Shown in pieces: positions 21,785 through 32,598 of a stretch of DNA of 64,000 nt (position 1 is its first letter; the number at the start of each line of letters is the position of its first letter). This stretch comes from Diplocarpon mali. Its lineage: Eukaryota; Ascomycota; Leotiomycetes; Helotiales; Drepanopezizaceae. Position numbers and translations under genes: made by a program. The notes beneath the pieces are model-generated. The model had not been told where the DNA came from. It ran no database searches and worked only from the letters and a program-made list of their open reading frames with translations. Where the stretch lies: contig JAENRP010000216.1 in the NCBI GenBank assembly GCA_024741835.1, forward strand, positions 1 to 64,000, read 5' to 3'.

Positions 21785-24781
21785 GGTTACAATCTCGATA
21801 GAGAAGATCGGCTTTTAAAGGTTCGAGGTACAAGGTAGCAGCTCTACACCGTTATGCTCTCCAGCGAATGTATTGACCTTTCATCTTGAACGGTCCTGTT
21901 CAGGGCTGTCGAGAGTCCGAAGCAGGGGCTTGATCTCCTCAGTAAGAAGCCCAACCTCTCGAGATTGCCTCGAGCTCCCAGACCAACCCCTTTCGTTCAG
22001 GTATCAAGAAATTAAAAGTCTGAGTGATGCTCGCAGGCTTATGCTGCTAATCCCGGGCTGATTCGTGGCTGGCGAATATGAATTTCAAAGGTTATCATAT
22101 CTAACACTAGTGCGTATTTAGATACACAGGAAACTGCAGAGAAATAATTGAGGATAGTATGCCAGGAGGCATTCCTCGCAAGGGAAGTAGGAGGATATAA
22201 GATGTGTGTTATTGACCGTGAGGAAGGTACTTTCCAGGACACGCCACCGGACAACAGTCTCATTTGTCGAGATGTAAACAGTACTCAAGTACGTCTTTCG
22301 AGTGAGTAGTGGCCGTTTCTATGGACTTCTGAGAATTCATGACCCAGAATACACGAGCTACAGTAAACCATAGGGTAGTGAAGTTGTCGGTGGCCGAAGG
22401 AATATGGATTATGGCTTGTTGCGTTGATTGAACTCACCCGGAGATGGGCACTCTCTATCGCTTCTGCCTTGCATAGATCCATGACTCAAGCCGTGAGTTG
22501 CTTTTCTGCAAGGAATCTCCAGGATGTGTTACAATTACATCTGAACATCGGCGGTAGGCCGTCACGGGAAATGCCTTGGCGTCGTTTCCCCGTCAGATTA
22601 AGCGAGAAAGTAAACATTGGCTCTGCAGAAATACGTTCATTGCCTAGATGAAGCGCATTGACACACGAGGAATGAGTCCTAGTTAAAGAGGTATTCAATG
22701 CTGGGTTCCGATCAAGCGGGGGCGCATCATCATGATTTCGCCCACCCTTCTCGTCGTCGTGGCTAGCTCTGTCCAGTTCAGACGATCGCAAGGCTTCTCG
22801 AAATCGATCACTGAGCATGGTTTACCAGCAGTGTTGAGGGGACAAGGGCGATTCTAGATATGAAATCTACATCACTAGCTCTCGACTTCGTGAGGGAAGC
22901 CAAACCCGGCCGCGTCTTGCTTCACGGCAGAAGTCGCTCCTCGGACGTCACTCTCCGTAAACCCATTGTTAAGTCCGCTACTATATGTGCCCAAGACCCA
23001 GAAAACCACCAACTCTCGACTATTCCGATGACGGGAAGAATCAATTTCAATGGGTCGCGAGTGTTTGCGAGCCTCGGCGTCTCCCGAAGTAGACCATGTC
23101 CCCTAAGACGGGTTTCACTCAAGCCCATTGGCGAGATCACAAGCCATGGTTTCACCTATCGCTTCTGAGTCCAATACCCGTGGACTGGAAAGACTGCTGC
23201 CACAAAAGTATCCGCTGTCAAGTCTCGACCAATCAGTAAATGACGCGCAACACAACCGGCCAAGTCTCGCATCCCATTCAGACGCTTGAAAGGCTGTTTA
23301 GAATACTACGCGAGGATTACCTGCCACGCAGCCAACAGTTGCTCAGAGGCGGATTACATGCTCATTATTTACACACGAATAGTGTTTTCAGCTCCCCCAG
23401 CGTCCCAAGCACCTTTTCGGCACTTTTGAACTTCTTAAGAATAACCCAAAAACAAACAGTAATCCAGGGATCACGCCCGAGATGGAACGATACAAACTAT
23501 TCGAGCCAAAGAAACCGGCAACTCAATGTCCGCTTCTTCCACACCCCACGCCAGTGTAACAGAGCATGATAATTCACCTTCCCTGCGTGCTCTTTAGGCA
23601 CAATCGCGGCCTGAAGAGTTCAATCTACGACGTCTATATGCAAACAGGACAAGGATCAAAAAAGAAAAGACCCCCCTCCCCTTCCCCTCACTAGCAGTAC
23701 TATGAAGAGCGCCAATCCCCTCCAGTACCAAGGACATGGCTTTCCCTGCGCCCGGCGAAATCAAACAAAGCAGGGTGTAGAAGAACCCGTCGGGGGAGGA
23801 TGACGCGCCGCACATCTGGCACATCTGAAGATTCCCATTGCCCCGAGCACGGGGGTACCGTGGGGGACGGGGAAAGCCCCATCACATCACCACCGGAGAC
23901 GTTTGCGGCTGCGAGGCATCTATCGTTCCTACAGCTTCCATTTTGCTATTTCTTTTATTATATTTTCTCCTCTCCTCTTCTTTCCTCTTCTCTCGATTGG
24001 GCGCAAGTCTGCTGGGAGCAAGGCCCGACTCTTGGAAAGGAGCAAGCTCGAAGGGGGTTTACCGCTGTCAACAACATTCGCGTCGTCGCTCCCGGCATTC
24101 TCGCCGATGCGGAAGTATATCCCTGCGTCCCAGAGATGTGCCACAGCGAGCTGCGTATGCGACAATGCTTTGAAGCGAGACATTAAAAGGTGGGCGGGAT
24201 CAACACGGGCTTGGTACCAAAACAAAAGTCGGCACCACGCGTAAGCTGACAGCTCCCACTCCACGTACCCTGGCACTGACCTGCATCCATCCAGTTTTGT
24301 TTCCTTCCTTCGTGTTTTCAGAGAGATGGCTGTTTGGTAGGCTACCCAACGTGTTCTTGTTCTTTGACATGGAATGGGACAGGTTTCGCGAGGCTTATCA
24401 GCCACACCCTCGCGACTTTCAGGCTGGCTCTGGGAGTAAAATCACGTACAAGAACATCAGCTTCCTATTGCGAGAGAGGGTTTATCTAGGACTCGATGTT
24501 TCGTTTTCGCAAATCTTATCTACCGAAAATGAAATAGCTAAAGGATTATGAGCCAATTCCATTTCAATTCCAACTCCAGCAAGGTCAAGGATATGAAGCT
24601 GTTTACAAATTTACGTAAAGTATACATACAGCCAAAACCCATTACCGCAACCTGACCCGCGTCCGCCGTAAACAGAGTAAATCAGATCTTAATCCAAGCA
24701 GCAGCTTCATAACGGCCCTGTACATGTTATGAACCAAGTCCTCGTTATCATGCCCAAGGTTTGTTGGTGTGGATCGGGTAA
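21785..24781. other. 3-kb gene-poor region
   Basis: No recognised gene. The longest candidate is on the minus strand at 22818-22285: one frame of about 178 codons interrupted by a single TGA at 22486-22488. Plus-strand ORFs at 22860-23168 (102 residues) and 23800-24186 (128 residues) and a minus ORF at 24405-23929 have no recognisable domain and overlap each other in different frames, which suggests chance. Confidence 0.4.
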
Positions 24782-26918
24782 CTAGCCAGCGTTATTCCTC
24801 TTCTGCGCATCTTCAACGGCTTTGTCCCAATCAGCTTTATAAATAAACCATCCCTCAGCAGAAGCGACCCTGTGTAAAATCAGCCCGACATCTTTCCGAA
24901 CAAAGGAAGTAAGACCTACAATCCTAACGCCAGAGCAACTCCAGACCACAGTCCCTCCAGCTCCCAGCCCAAGCTGAAAGCCGTGTAGAATGAGATCGGC
25001 ATAGCGACAGCATAATAAAAGAACAGGTTTACCCAGCCCCCGATCTCCTGCCTTCCAATACCGCGTAAGAGACCGTTGCAGTTCGCAGCCAGGGCATCGA
25101 ATAGCTGAAAGGCGGCGCAGAGGGGCATGACACGGGACACAAGGTCTGAAACGTCTTGGTCATTGGTAAATAGTTGTGGGATGATGTTGCGAAGGGAGGA
25201 GAGGAGGATTACGTTGCCGATTCCAATTAAGGATGCTGCGACCATTACCTGTGGAAGGGTCAGCACTTGGAGATTTTTGCTTGGGATATGGCAGACTAAC
25301 GACTAAGGCACTTGTCCTGGCAGCGTCCTTGAGCGTAGCTCCAATCAAATTCGCAATACGTGTAGAGGCTGCAATGGAGATAGAGAAAGGGATCTGGAAG
25401 GTTAGGGCTGTGATTGTGCTGAGCACACTCTGGGCAGCTAGATGTGTTGTTGAAAAGTAGCTCGCTGCGAGTGTGAGGATTTCAAAGGCAAGATACTCTG
25501 CTTCAACCATGAGTAGTCCAGGTAAAGCTAGTTTGATCATGGGGCCTGTCGAAGTCAGTTTTGACCTTTGAAAATCGGATCTCGTACACACCCCAGTTGT
25601 GGAAAGCTTTCCAAGTGAATCCATTCCAACACTGCCGACCATCCACAAACCGAACATAGAAGAACAAGAGCATTGGCAATAAGTTGTCTGTAATCGCAAC
25701 AGCAATAGGAGCGCCAACGAAGCCCCATCCAAATTGCCACACGAACAGCCAGTTCATAAAAGCGTTCAGAGGCGCAGCAACAAGCAGTACATAAGTCGTA
25801 GCAGAAAACAAGCCCTGAGCCTGCACGAACCGCTTTCCACTTTCAAAACAAGCATAACCCGGGGCTCCAATCAAAAGAATTCGCAAGTACAGACCTGCGA
25901 GCTGCGCCGACTCTTTTTCCGGGACTATTTTCTCCAGGATCTTCTCGGCACCAAGCCAGATTATACCGATGGGGACCGTCAAGGCCCACAGGAAGTAAAC
26001 CATGCGCTGTAGTTGCAGCCCAACAAGATGTTTCTTCCCACTGCCATAAGCCTGAGCACATAACGTATCCAAACTCGTCGCCAGGCCCTGGTATATCGCA
26101 TATCCGGTAATATTTGCCGTCATACTCGCCAAACTGACAGCACCGAGCTCTAATTTCCCCAGATGCCCGACCGTAAAGATCGAAGCGACCGTGAGCGAAT
26201 ACTGCAGAACAAAAGTGACGACCAACGGACTCGAGTACTTCCACAGCGTCTTCCCCTCCCGCTGCCAAGTCGTCTTGATCTTGCCTGCTGCAACAGCAGC
26301 TTCCCACTGAGTATTCAACCTCTCCTGTCGACTCCTCGCAGTTTCCGGCACAGCGTTCCCATTACCCAGCAGTGCAGATGTTTCTGATGGTTCTGCAGCG
26401 GACAGAGCCCCGGGGATAGCCTCCTCATCCGCCTCGGCCTTCGGTCTCCTAGGACTGAATAACCACTTGTACATTCGGCTCATGGCACCTCGATCTTTCG
26501 GCTCGGGATGCTTTGGCGGCGCAAGATAGTTATCCCTCAAGAGACTCTGCTCCTCGTTCCTCGACTGCTCCTTCTCCTTCTTCGTCAGGTAGTTCGGCTG
26601 CTCCGTGAGTTGGGCCGTGACCGCCGCTCTGCTGCCCCCGAATGCCACGAAGCTTGGGCGACGGTAGGAATTGGCCATGGAGTGTTGCACAGCATCTGCG
26701 CGCAGGGTAGACGTCTCCGAGGAATCATCTTCGCTCCCGTCTTCGGGGGTCTCGACTTCGTTGTCATCGTATTCCGCCAGGTCGCGTGCGATGGATTCCT
26801 GGGCTATAGGAGAGCCGGAGAGGAACGAACCCGACAGGTAGGAGCTGTTGTTGAAGGGAGACCGCCCAACCGAGTTCCTGCTGGGCTGTTTATTGATCAG
26901 CCGCGCCGAGCTCGACAT
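24782..26918 (-). CDS. MATE-family multidrug/toxin efflux transporter
   Basis: Four exons (26918-25592, 25545-25301, 25248-24920, 24869-24782) give 662 residues. The first about 215 residues form a hydrophilic, acidic and Ser-rich cytoplasmic tail, typical of fungal MATE proteins of the yeast Erc1/YDR338C type. Then come the membrane segments of the MatE fold, starting with SSPLVVTFVLQYSLTVASIF and including the motif GHLGKLELGAVSLASM and, in the second half, STTHLAAQSVLSTITALTF. Splicing joins WNWG-PMIKLALPG and SALV-VMVAASLIG cleanly. The family exchanges H+ or Na+ for organic cations or metabolites across the plasma or vacuolar membrane; the substrate is unknown. It is divergent from the DUF202 gene. 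Confidence 0.93.
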
Positions 26919-27432
26919 GGTGAAAGATCGGAGAGGCGGTTCAGGAAAATCGCAAGCAAGGTGTCTTGGGGCATCGGCGGCCGGGTTGGAAGTTGACTGT
27001 CCAGCTTGAAGTATTCAACTTGACAATCGCAGACAAGTAGACAGCAAGAGGACAGAAGATCAGTGAAGCAACGCTTTGATGTAATAGTACGAAGTATGAA
27101 CCTGAATGCAAAGAAAGAGATAGAAGACGGATCACGTATGGGTAGACATGGGCATGATCCGTCTCCACCCATCCAAGCTCCCGCCCAGGGCGAGCCCCTC
27201 CAAAGATTGGATTGCGGATCGAGATAAGGCCCCGCGCACTCGGATAACCTACCATGCCACAAAAGGCAGTCCGATCCATGACGCGGCCGCTTCCGAGGTA
27301 TCGCCAAAGTACGGATTGGCAAATCAGATCACAGGCCGACGACAAACCTCTACCAACACGTTCTGAATCCGAATGCCTTTCCTCCGTCCCTCCTCGCGCT
27401 ACTGTTGGGAATAGCTTCATGTTCTCCTAGCC
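26919..27432. promoter_or_regulatory. Divergent promoter region
   Basis: 514 bp between the MATE transporter (minus) and the DUF202 gene (plus); presumably holds both promoters. No named motif seen. Confidence 0.4.
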
Positions 27433-28237
27433 ATGCCTCACGCAGGCGTTGATGAAGCGCATACCGGCATGAGGAACGGCTACAATCCGTTCGGGATCCC
27501 GCTGCAACCGCGGGCGGTACATGTTGAGCATGAGTAAGTCTCTCGTGATGCGCCGGAAAATCGGATTCGAGCCTTGAATAGCGAATTCAGGAGGCATGCT
27601 GAGGCGACGACAGGCGCAATGGTGGCACTGTATTCTGCCTAGTGCCGTTCTTTGGCCCCCTCCTCTTCGACAACACAGACAGCGACGCGAGAGATCACTG
27701 CGCAAATGAACGAAGTAATGAGGCCCCCGCTACCCTCCCAAAGCCTCTTTTCTGTTCCTCTTCTGAACACGTCCTCGCCCATGATACCAGCTGATAGCCC
27801 TCACCCAGCCTTCCTCTCCTACCTCCGCCTCTCCGTCTACATGGCCATAGTCAGCATCGCCATAGTCGTCTCCTTCCACCTGAAGTCGCAGCCTTCTGCC
27901 CTGGAACTGCGAATGGCGAAGCCGCTGGGAATTGTGTTCTGGTTGTTGAGTCTGTCGTGTCTGACCCTGGGCCTCGGGAATTATATTAAGACGGTGAATA
28001 AGTATAGTCGCCGAGCGGCGATCGTGCAGACCGGATGGAAGACGCAGTCGGTAAGTCGGAAGATTTTTATCGTTGCTGCTGTGTGGTCTAAGGACCGATT
28101 TTTGAGGTGGAAAGAAAAGGATGCACTTGAGAGCTGTGTCACAACGCTAACGTACAAAAAAGGTGCTGACCACGATTGCTTTTTCCATCGTAGCAGTCTG
28201 TATTATTTTCCTTGCAACGAATTCTAAGCGAACTTGA
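27433..28237 (+). CDS. DUF202 membrane protein
   Basis: Four exons reconstructed by hand: 27433-27533, 27614-27714, 27809-28050 and 28163-28237, giving 172 residues in frame. Exon 2 encodes VPFFGPLLFDNTDSDARDHC and joins across intron 2 as CANERTFLSYLRLSVYM, the DUF202 signature (ARDH-x-ANERTFLxxLR). Three membrane helices follow: one after the signature (about 80-100), one in FWLLSLSCLTLGLGNYI, and one in exon 4 (TTIAFSIVAVCIIFLAT). A longer unspliced reading from 27652 exists but loses the signature, so it is wrong. DUF202 proteins are small membrane proteins of unknown function, sometimes placed at the vacuole; nothing more can be said from sequence. Confidence 0.88.
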
Positions 28238-28735
28238 AGAGTGCGGAAAACCAGGCATACCTTTTTTTTCTATACCTCTATTTATCGAAAGAAAAATCTA
28301 ACATTCATATTCTTCGCGAGCTCTCATACTCACAGTTATACTGCCTGTCACGACAGACGAGCTTGCAGAGGCCGATATCGTGTTGCTGTTTTGTACAGAT
28401 GTGATAGTGGCCGTAGTGTGTGAAATTGCCGAGCTGGTGAGAATAATCGATTCTTGCAGAGTCCCATTACTTAGGGTAAACGGTCGGATAGTCCCAAGAG
28501 GAGAAAAAAGGTGCTGAGTTGAAAGGGCCAGTCAAGAATATCGGAGCTGCGTTCAAAATAACATTGATCTCGGTAATATAAGAAAGTAGGTCTTCAGCAG
28601 CCCAAGAAGCAATTACTGATTATGGTGCTTGAGAAACAGACGAGGAGTCCCAGAGGCCTGTGAGGTTCGCCAGAATACTGGCATTCATAGATTCTGGAAG
28701 AGTAGAGGCTGTTGGCTGGTCGCTACATTACACAT
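28238..28735. other. Intergenic
   Basis: About 500 bp between the DUF202 gene and the oxidoreductase relic. AT-rich; nothing supported. A minus-strand exon of the relic's tail (about 28620-28690) is possible. Confidence 0.4.
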
Positions 28736-30095
28736 TAGTATGCGTATTTAGGCATCTCAAGAAGCGGGGGGTTCAATGAAAGATCGGTCCACACTAAGAG
28801 ATGGATTGATAGCAGAACCGCGAGATACACTAACCTAGTACTCTTGATTGACGAAGAGCGGGAGGTCAGGGTTGGGGTTGAAGTGGTATTCATAGATGAA
28901 CCCGGACCAGGACGTGCAAACGAGGAGTCAGTACCGCAACTAACAGGCGCCAAACCAAGATGATCGGCCTTAACAATGTCCGCAGCCTGGATAGAATGTT
29001 AGCCTTTGAGCTTTACATGGAGGTTTTCAAGCCTGCCTTCTCAGCCACTGCGTAGACTGGAGCTTGTAGGTGAGCAGCCGGGACCAGAGGAAAAATTCCA
29101 GCATCGACAATTCTCAAGCTCTTGGTCCCATAGACTCGCAGGCGTGTATCGACCACTCATCCTAATTCCAGCGGCATCATTGAAGTCGTACCTGTGTCGT
29201 GGAACTCTGTTCTGATGCAGCTTTGGATGGCTGGTATTAAATTTTGAGAAGTAGCATCCTGGAGAAATGGATAAAACGGACCAATGTCCAATGTCTTCAT
29301 GGAATTAGTTTTCACCAGTTGGTTATTGAAAAGCAGACCTCCGACTATTATTTAACAGTCAATCGGGTTGGAGCAGCACCGCGGATCGATGCCAGGTTGC
29401 TCAAAAGACTTCGGTGATTGTAAATGAACACTACCTCTGGAGGAAGTGTGCAACGCAGCAACCGAAAGAAAGCCTATATTGTCATTCAAGATTTCACAAG
29501 CGCCAACATCGTCACAGCTGATGAAATCTATTAGGATTTTTTTCTGAGCTTCAAATCCTGCGATGATGGTTCTATCAAGACCGGGAATAAGGTATTGAGT
29601 TGTATTCTGGGTTGAAGCATCAGCCATCATGTCCGGCCAAATATTACAAACCGAATGGAGCGAAGAGATAGCAAGAGTATTGATAGCGCCGGCTGTCCAA
29701 GGACCTGGGGATTATCAAGGGGGGCGTGGAAGCTTCCGATGCCATTATGGAAGAAATCTGGAAATTGCTCAGCACAGGGACTTTAGCAGTATCAGGATTA
29801 GAAAGACCCACGAGATTGGTCGTAGAAGTTTCGTGGATAGCTGACATGAAAAAAACCATACTTGGCGTAAGTAGTAACATCGGGCTGAATGTAGAGCTCA
29901 CGACTGAAGTTTGCATCAACATTATCTGTGTAATTCTCGCTCTAGCAGGTGTCAGTCGCCTGTCTTGGTAGCAATAGATGAGTAAGATGCCTCCTTGAAA
30001 TCAGGAAGCAAATTATCCAAGCCCCATCCATCATTACAGAGTGCTTTCCACGCATCATAATCGGCCTTGCCACCTCGAACCCCTCGAAACCGGAG
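28735..30095 (-). pseudogene. GMC-family FAD oxidoreductase relic, 5' truncated
   Basis: Reading the minus strand from about 30090, the GMC family can be followed in pieces: VRGGKADYDAWKALCNDGW, then ENYTDNVDANFSRELYIQPD and HVSYPRNFYDQS near 29950-29830, then several stops in all frames, then TSSRGSVHLQSPKSFEQPGI near 29420, LVKTNSMKTLDIGPF near 29310, and the C-terminal catalytic region GTTSMMPLEL followed by an in-frame TGA (29157-29159) and VYGTKSLRIVDAGIFPLVPA. The N-terminal FAD-binding GxGxxG part is absent; about 60 bp upstream the retroelement sequence begins. Multiple stops plus truncation make this a pseudogene. Relatives are aryl-alcohol, glucose or choline oxidase-like enzymes; the original substrate is unknown. 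Confidence 0.78.
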
Positions 30096-30122
30096 TATCA
30101 AATATCAGTTGTTGCGCTATGA

Positions 30123-30137
30123 GGAGCCTCAGGCTCC
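30123..30137. repeat. Short perfect inverted repeat
   Basis: Seven-base arms GGAGCCT and AGGCTCC flank one base, between the GMC relic and the possible LTR. Significance unknown. Confidence 0.5.
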
Positions 30138-30150
30138 AAGGACTGGCTTA

Positions 30151-30272
30151 TGTAATGAGCCCCTGAAGTGGCCACGTAGCACTCCTATAAAGGGAGCTTA
30201 GATATATCGTTAGATTTAAATTTTCCATGCTTCTACTACTACTAAGAATCAACCTCTGAATACAGCTCGACA
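30151..30272 (+). repeat. Possible short LTR (TGT...ACA)
   Basis: A 122-bp stretch begins TGTAATG and ends CTCGACA, has a TATAAA box inside (about 30194), and is followed directly by GTTATCAGCAC, which resembles the initiator-tRNA primer-binding site of copia elements. It lies upstream of the gag remnant in the same orientation. I did not see a second copy in the window, so the call rests on termini and position only. Confidence 0.4.
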
Positions 30273-30468
30273 GTTATCAGCACTATTCGCGACTCTTAGG
30301 AGCAAACGATCAAAAAATCCACTGTGTTTAGAGGCTTCTTAGAGAGGTTTCACTACTATTTCATCTATTTTTCCCTCGCTTATAAGCGTTGTACAACCTA
30401 CCTCGACGTCTTTCCAACGCTCCTAGCCAGATAAGAGAACCTCTATACTTCCCACAATCCTAGTCAAT

Positions 30469-31800
30469 ATGAGCGAATACTAGCAAAAGGGAGAAGCTCA
30501 GGAGCTTAGCTCTGGTGGAGTTATACTATAGGATAGGAAGTCATGGCGCATATGGTATGCGAAGCTCGAGTTTTAGGCCGAGTTTCTGCGGCTCCAGAAG
30601 CATATAGAGAAGCCAAGACAGGTTAACAACCCTGAGCTATATGCTATAGAGATGGGAAACCAAGCTCCACTCTATAAGAACGAAGCTCCATATCTGCTGG
30701 ATCTAGAACTAGAACTGCCGCAGCTCGAAAAATTAGTGGAGAGACGGGACCAGAGAATATTGCAGAGCTTCCGAGAGTTATACCAACAATGGGAAGCGAG
30801 CGATCAACAATCGCCAGCTCCAGTTCCACCCGCAAAATCAACAGCTCACGACGTAGCGCTAGAGTACAAAATGGCGGTTAAGCAATATAACCTCACAATA
30901 GAAGCTTGGAAAAGGAACAGGAGCTCCTATACTCAACTATACCGTTGGATCACCGAAACAGTACACCCTATGTTGCTTCGAGCAGTTCAATATAACTATA
31001 AGGAAGCGGGGAAACTGTCGATTCAATGGATTATGGAGCACCTGCGCAGGGAACTCGCCCCCTCTGAGGTTAGCATAACAGAGTCTATACGGGAAGACTA
31101 CAATAATAAGCTCTCCGAGACAAGGAGCAGCAAAGTGGACCCAAAGGCCTGGCTTGCTAGCTTCAGGGAGATCTACCGGGAAGCTCGAACGTACAGAACC
31201 CAAACATAGACAGCAGATCCGTGATACCCTGGCCTTCCTAAAGGAATTTGTTCTTATCACTCGCACTCCTAAGGAGCTTAAAAACTACTGTCGAACGTTC
31301 ACTAGAGTATCGGACACCTTGATTGACCAGAAAATCCTTAGTGAAGTCGAGAGGGGACGCCTTTTCTTGCTTGGACTACCTACTGGCCTTCGGAACAAAA
31401 CCATTAAGCATTATAAGATTGACGAACGTGACCCTATAACCTACGCCCAATTCGAAGACTTCTCGGCTTTTGCATTGAAATCTGACCTTAGTGAACGAAC
31501 AATTGAAGCAGTGGAAAAGGAGAAAGCTCCTACTGCCTCTTTCACTAAGGATCTTAAGAGCCTTGTCCAAGAGCACTCTAAACCTCTGGAAGTCACGGAG
31601 GAAGCGAAGAAAAATCCGGTGGTGATCCCTTTCACTCGCTGTCCCGACCCGGGAGTAAAATCTAACCCAAAAATCGAGTAACTTGAATCCCAGTTTGCCG
31701 AGCTGAATAGTATTTGGATTGCACTTGGACATTGCACAGGGGGAAGAGCTACTCAACGCAAGGCTAGACTTCTCCTTGTCTTGAAATTACAACTTGACGA
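30469..31800 (+). mobile_element. LTR-retrotransposon gag remnant with RIP-like stops
   Basis: From ATG 30469 the frame reads as a gag protein (KSWRIWYAKLEF-stop-AEFLRLQKHIEK) and continues from 30652 as a long open stretch (LDLELELPQLEKLVERRDQR, then KVDPKAWLASFREIYREA). Three stops near the start, at 30481, 30529 and 30574, are all TAG, as expected from CAG codons changed by CpA-to-TpA mutation. A one-base shift near 31190 moves the reading to a second frame (RQQIRDTLAFLKEFVLITRT to 31678), ended by TAA that could come from CAA; the same frame then continues with LESQFAEL. No integrase, reverse transcriptase or zinc knuckle follows, so only a fragment is left. Gag of a copia-like element is the best reading; the superfamily is not certain. 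Confidence 0.7.
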
Positions 31801-32598
31801 AAGAAAACCGTATAGAATCTGTACATTTATACCATTATATATAGCTATATATACCTACATATATCGACATATGAGAACGTAAAACACAGAAACACCAGAG
31901 AAATCTGATCCAAGGAGACTTGACTGCACTTGGTCACCTACCTGCTCGTATCAAAACATACACAGGGTATTGTTTTATCTGCTCTACCAGCATCAGGTGA
32001 TTGAATGTTCTTGGCCACCCCCCCCCCCCGTCCCTCCTACGTGTACATCTGGATGGAGCTGCCTCTGAGTGACATACCAGAGAGTCTTGACGAGAGTAAC
32101 GTAATAACGAGGAGGTAGATCGGATCAATTTTGTGCCTGGCGAGCACATTATAATGGGAACGATGCATGGAGGAAGCAGCTCCGAAGAGCCGGAGGGCAG
32201 AAAGTACAGAGGCTCTTTCACTCACGCCCACGTAATTATTAAGGGAGTCTGGCAGTATAGAGTTCACGATTGGCGATGGTCGATGATGAAAAGATGAACT
32301 TGTGAATGGGAACGGTGATGTTGAAGCCAAGAGATGTACATATTGCCATCTTAGTCAGCTGGGGCATTCAACGCCATAGCCTCCATGGCTGGGAAACGCC
32401 TCTTGATCCCGCTCTTAACTCGTGCCTGACTGTAAATACTCAAGAGACCGAATAAGAGGAAGCAAATCCAATTGTGTCCATTCCAACGTGTATTCATAGC
32501 TTATCTCCCAAGCTATCTCTCATCCTTCTTTGGCCACTCTCGCCCAAGCAAACACCCCTTACGCTGCGCGCGATATATCAGAGTATTGGTATGCAAAG
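31801..32598. other. Intergenic before MLH1
   Basis: About 800 bp starting with an AT-rich tract (TATATA-type) at 31830-31870 and a C run at 32020-32029. A minus-strand ORF (32330-32037, 97 residues) has no recognised domain. The last 200 bp presumably include the MLH1 promoter. Confidence 0.4.

Noticed and set aside
27556..27580. tRNA B-box-like sequence on the minus strand
   Set aside because: No A box or cloverleaf; it lies in an intron of the DUF202 gene.
27652..28227. Unspliced 191-residue ORF for the DUF202 protein
   Set aside because: It replaces the conserved ARDH-x-ANERTF signature with unrelated sequence; the four-exon model restores it.
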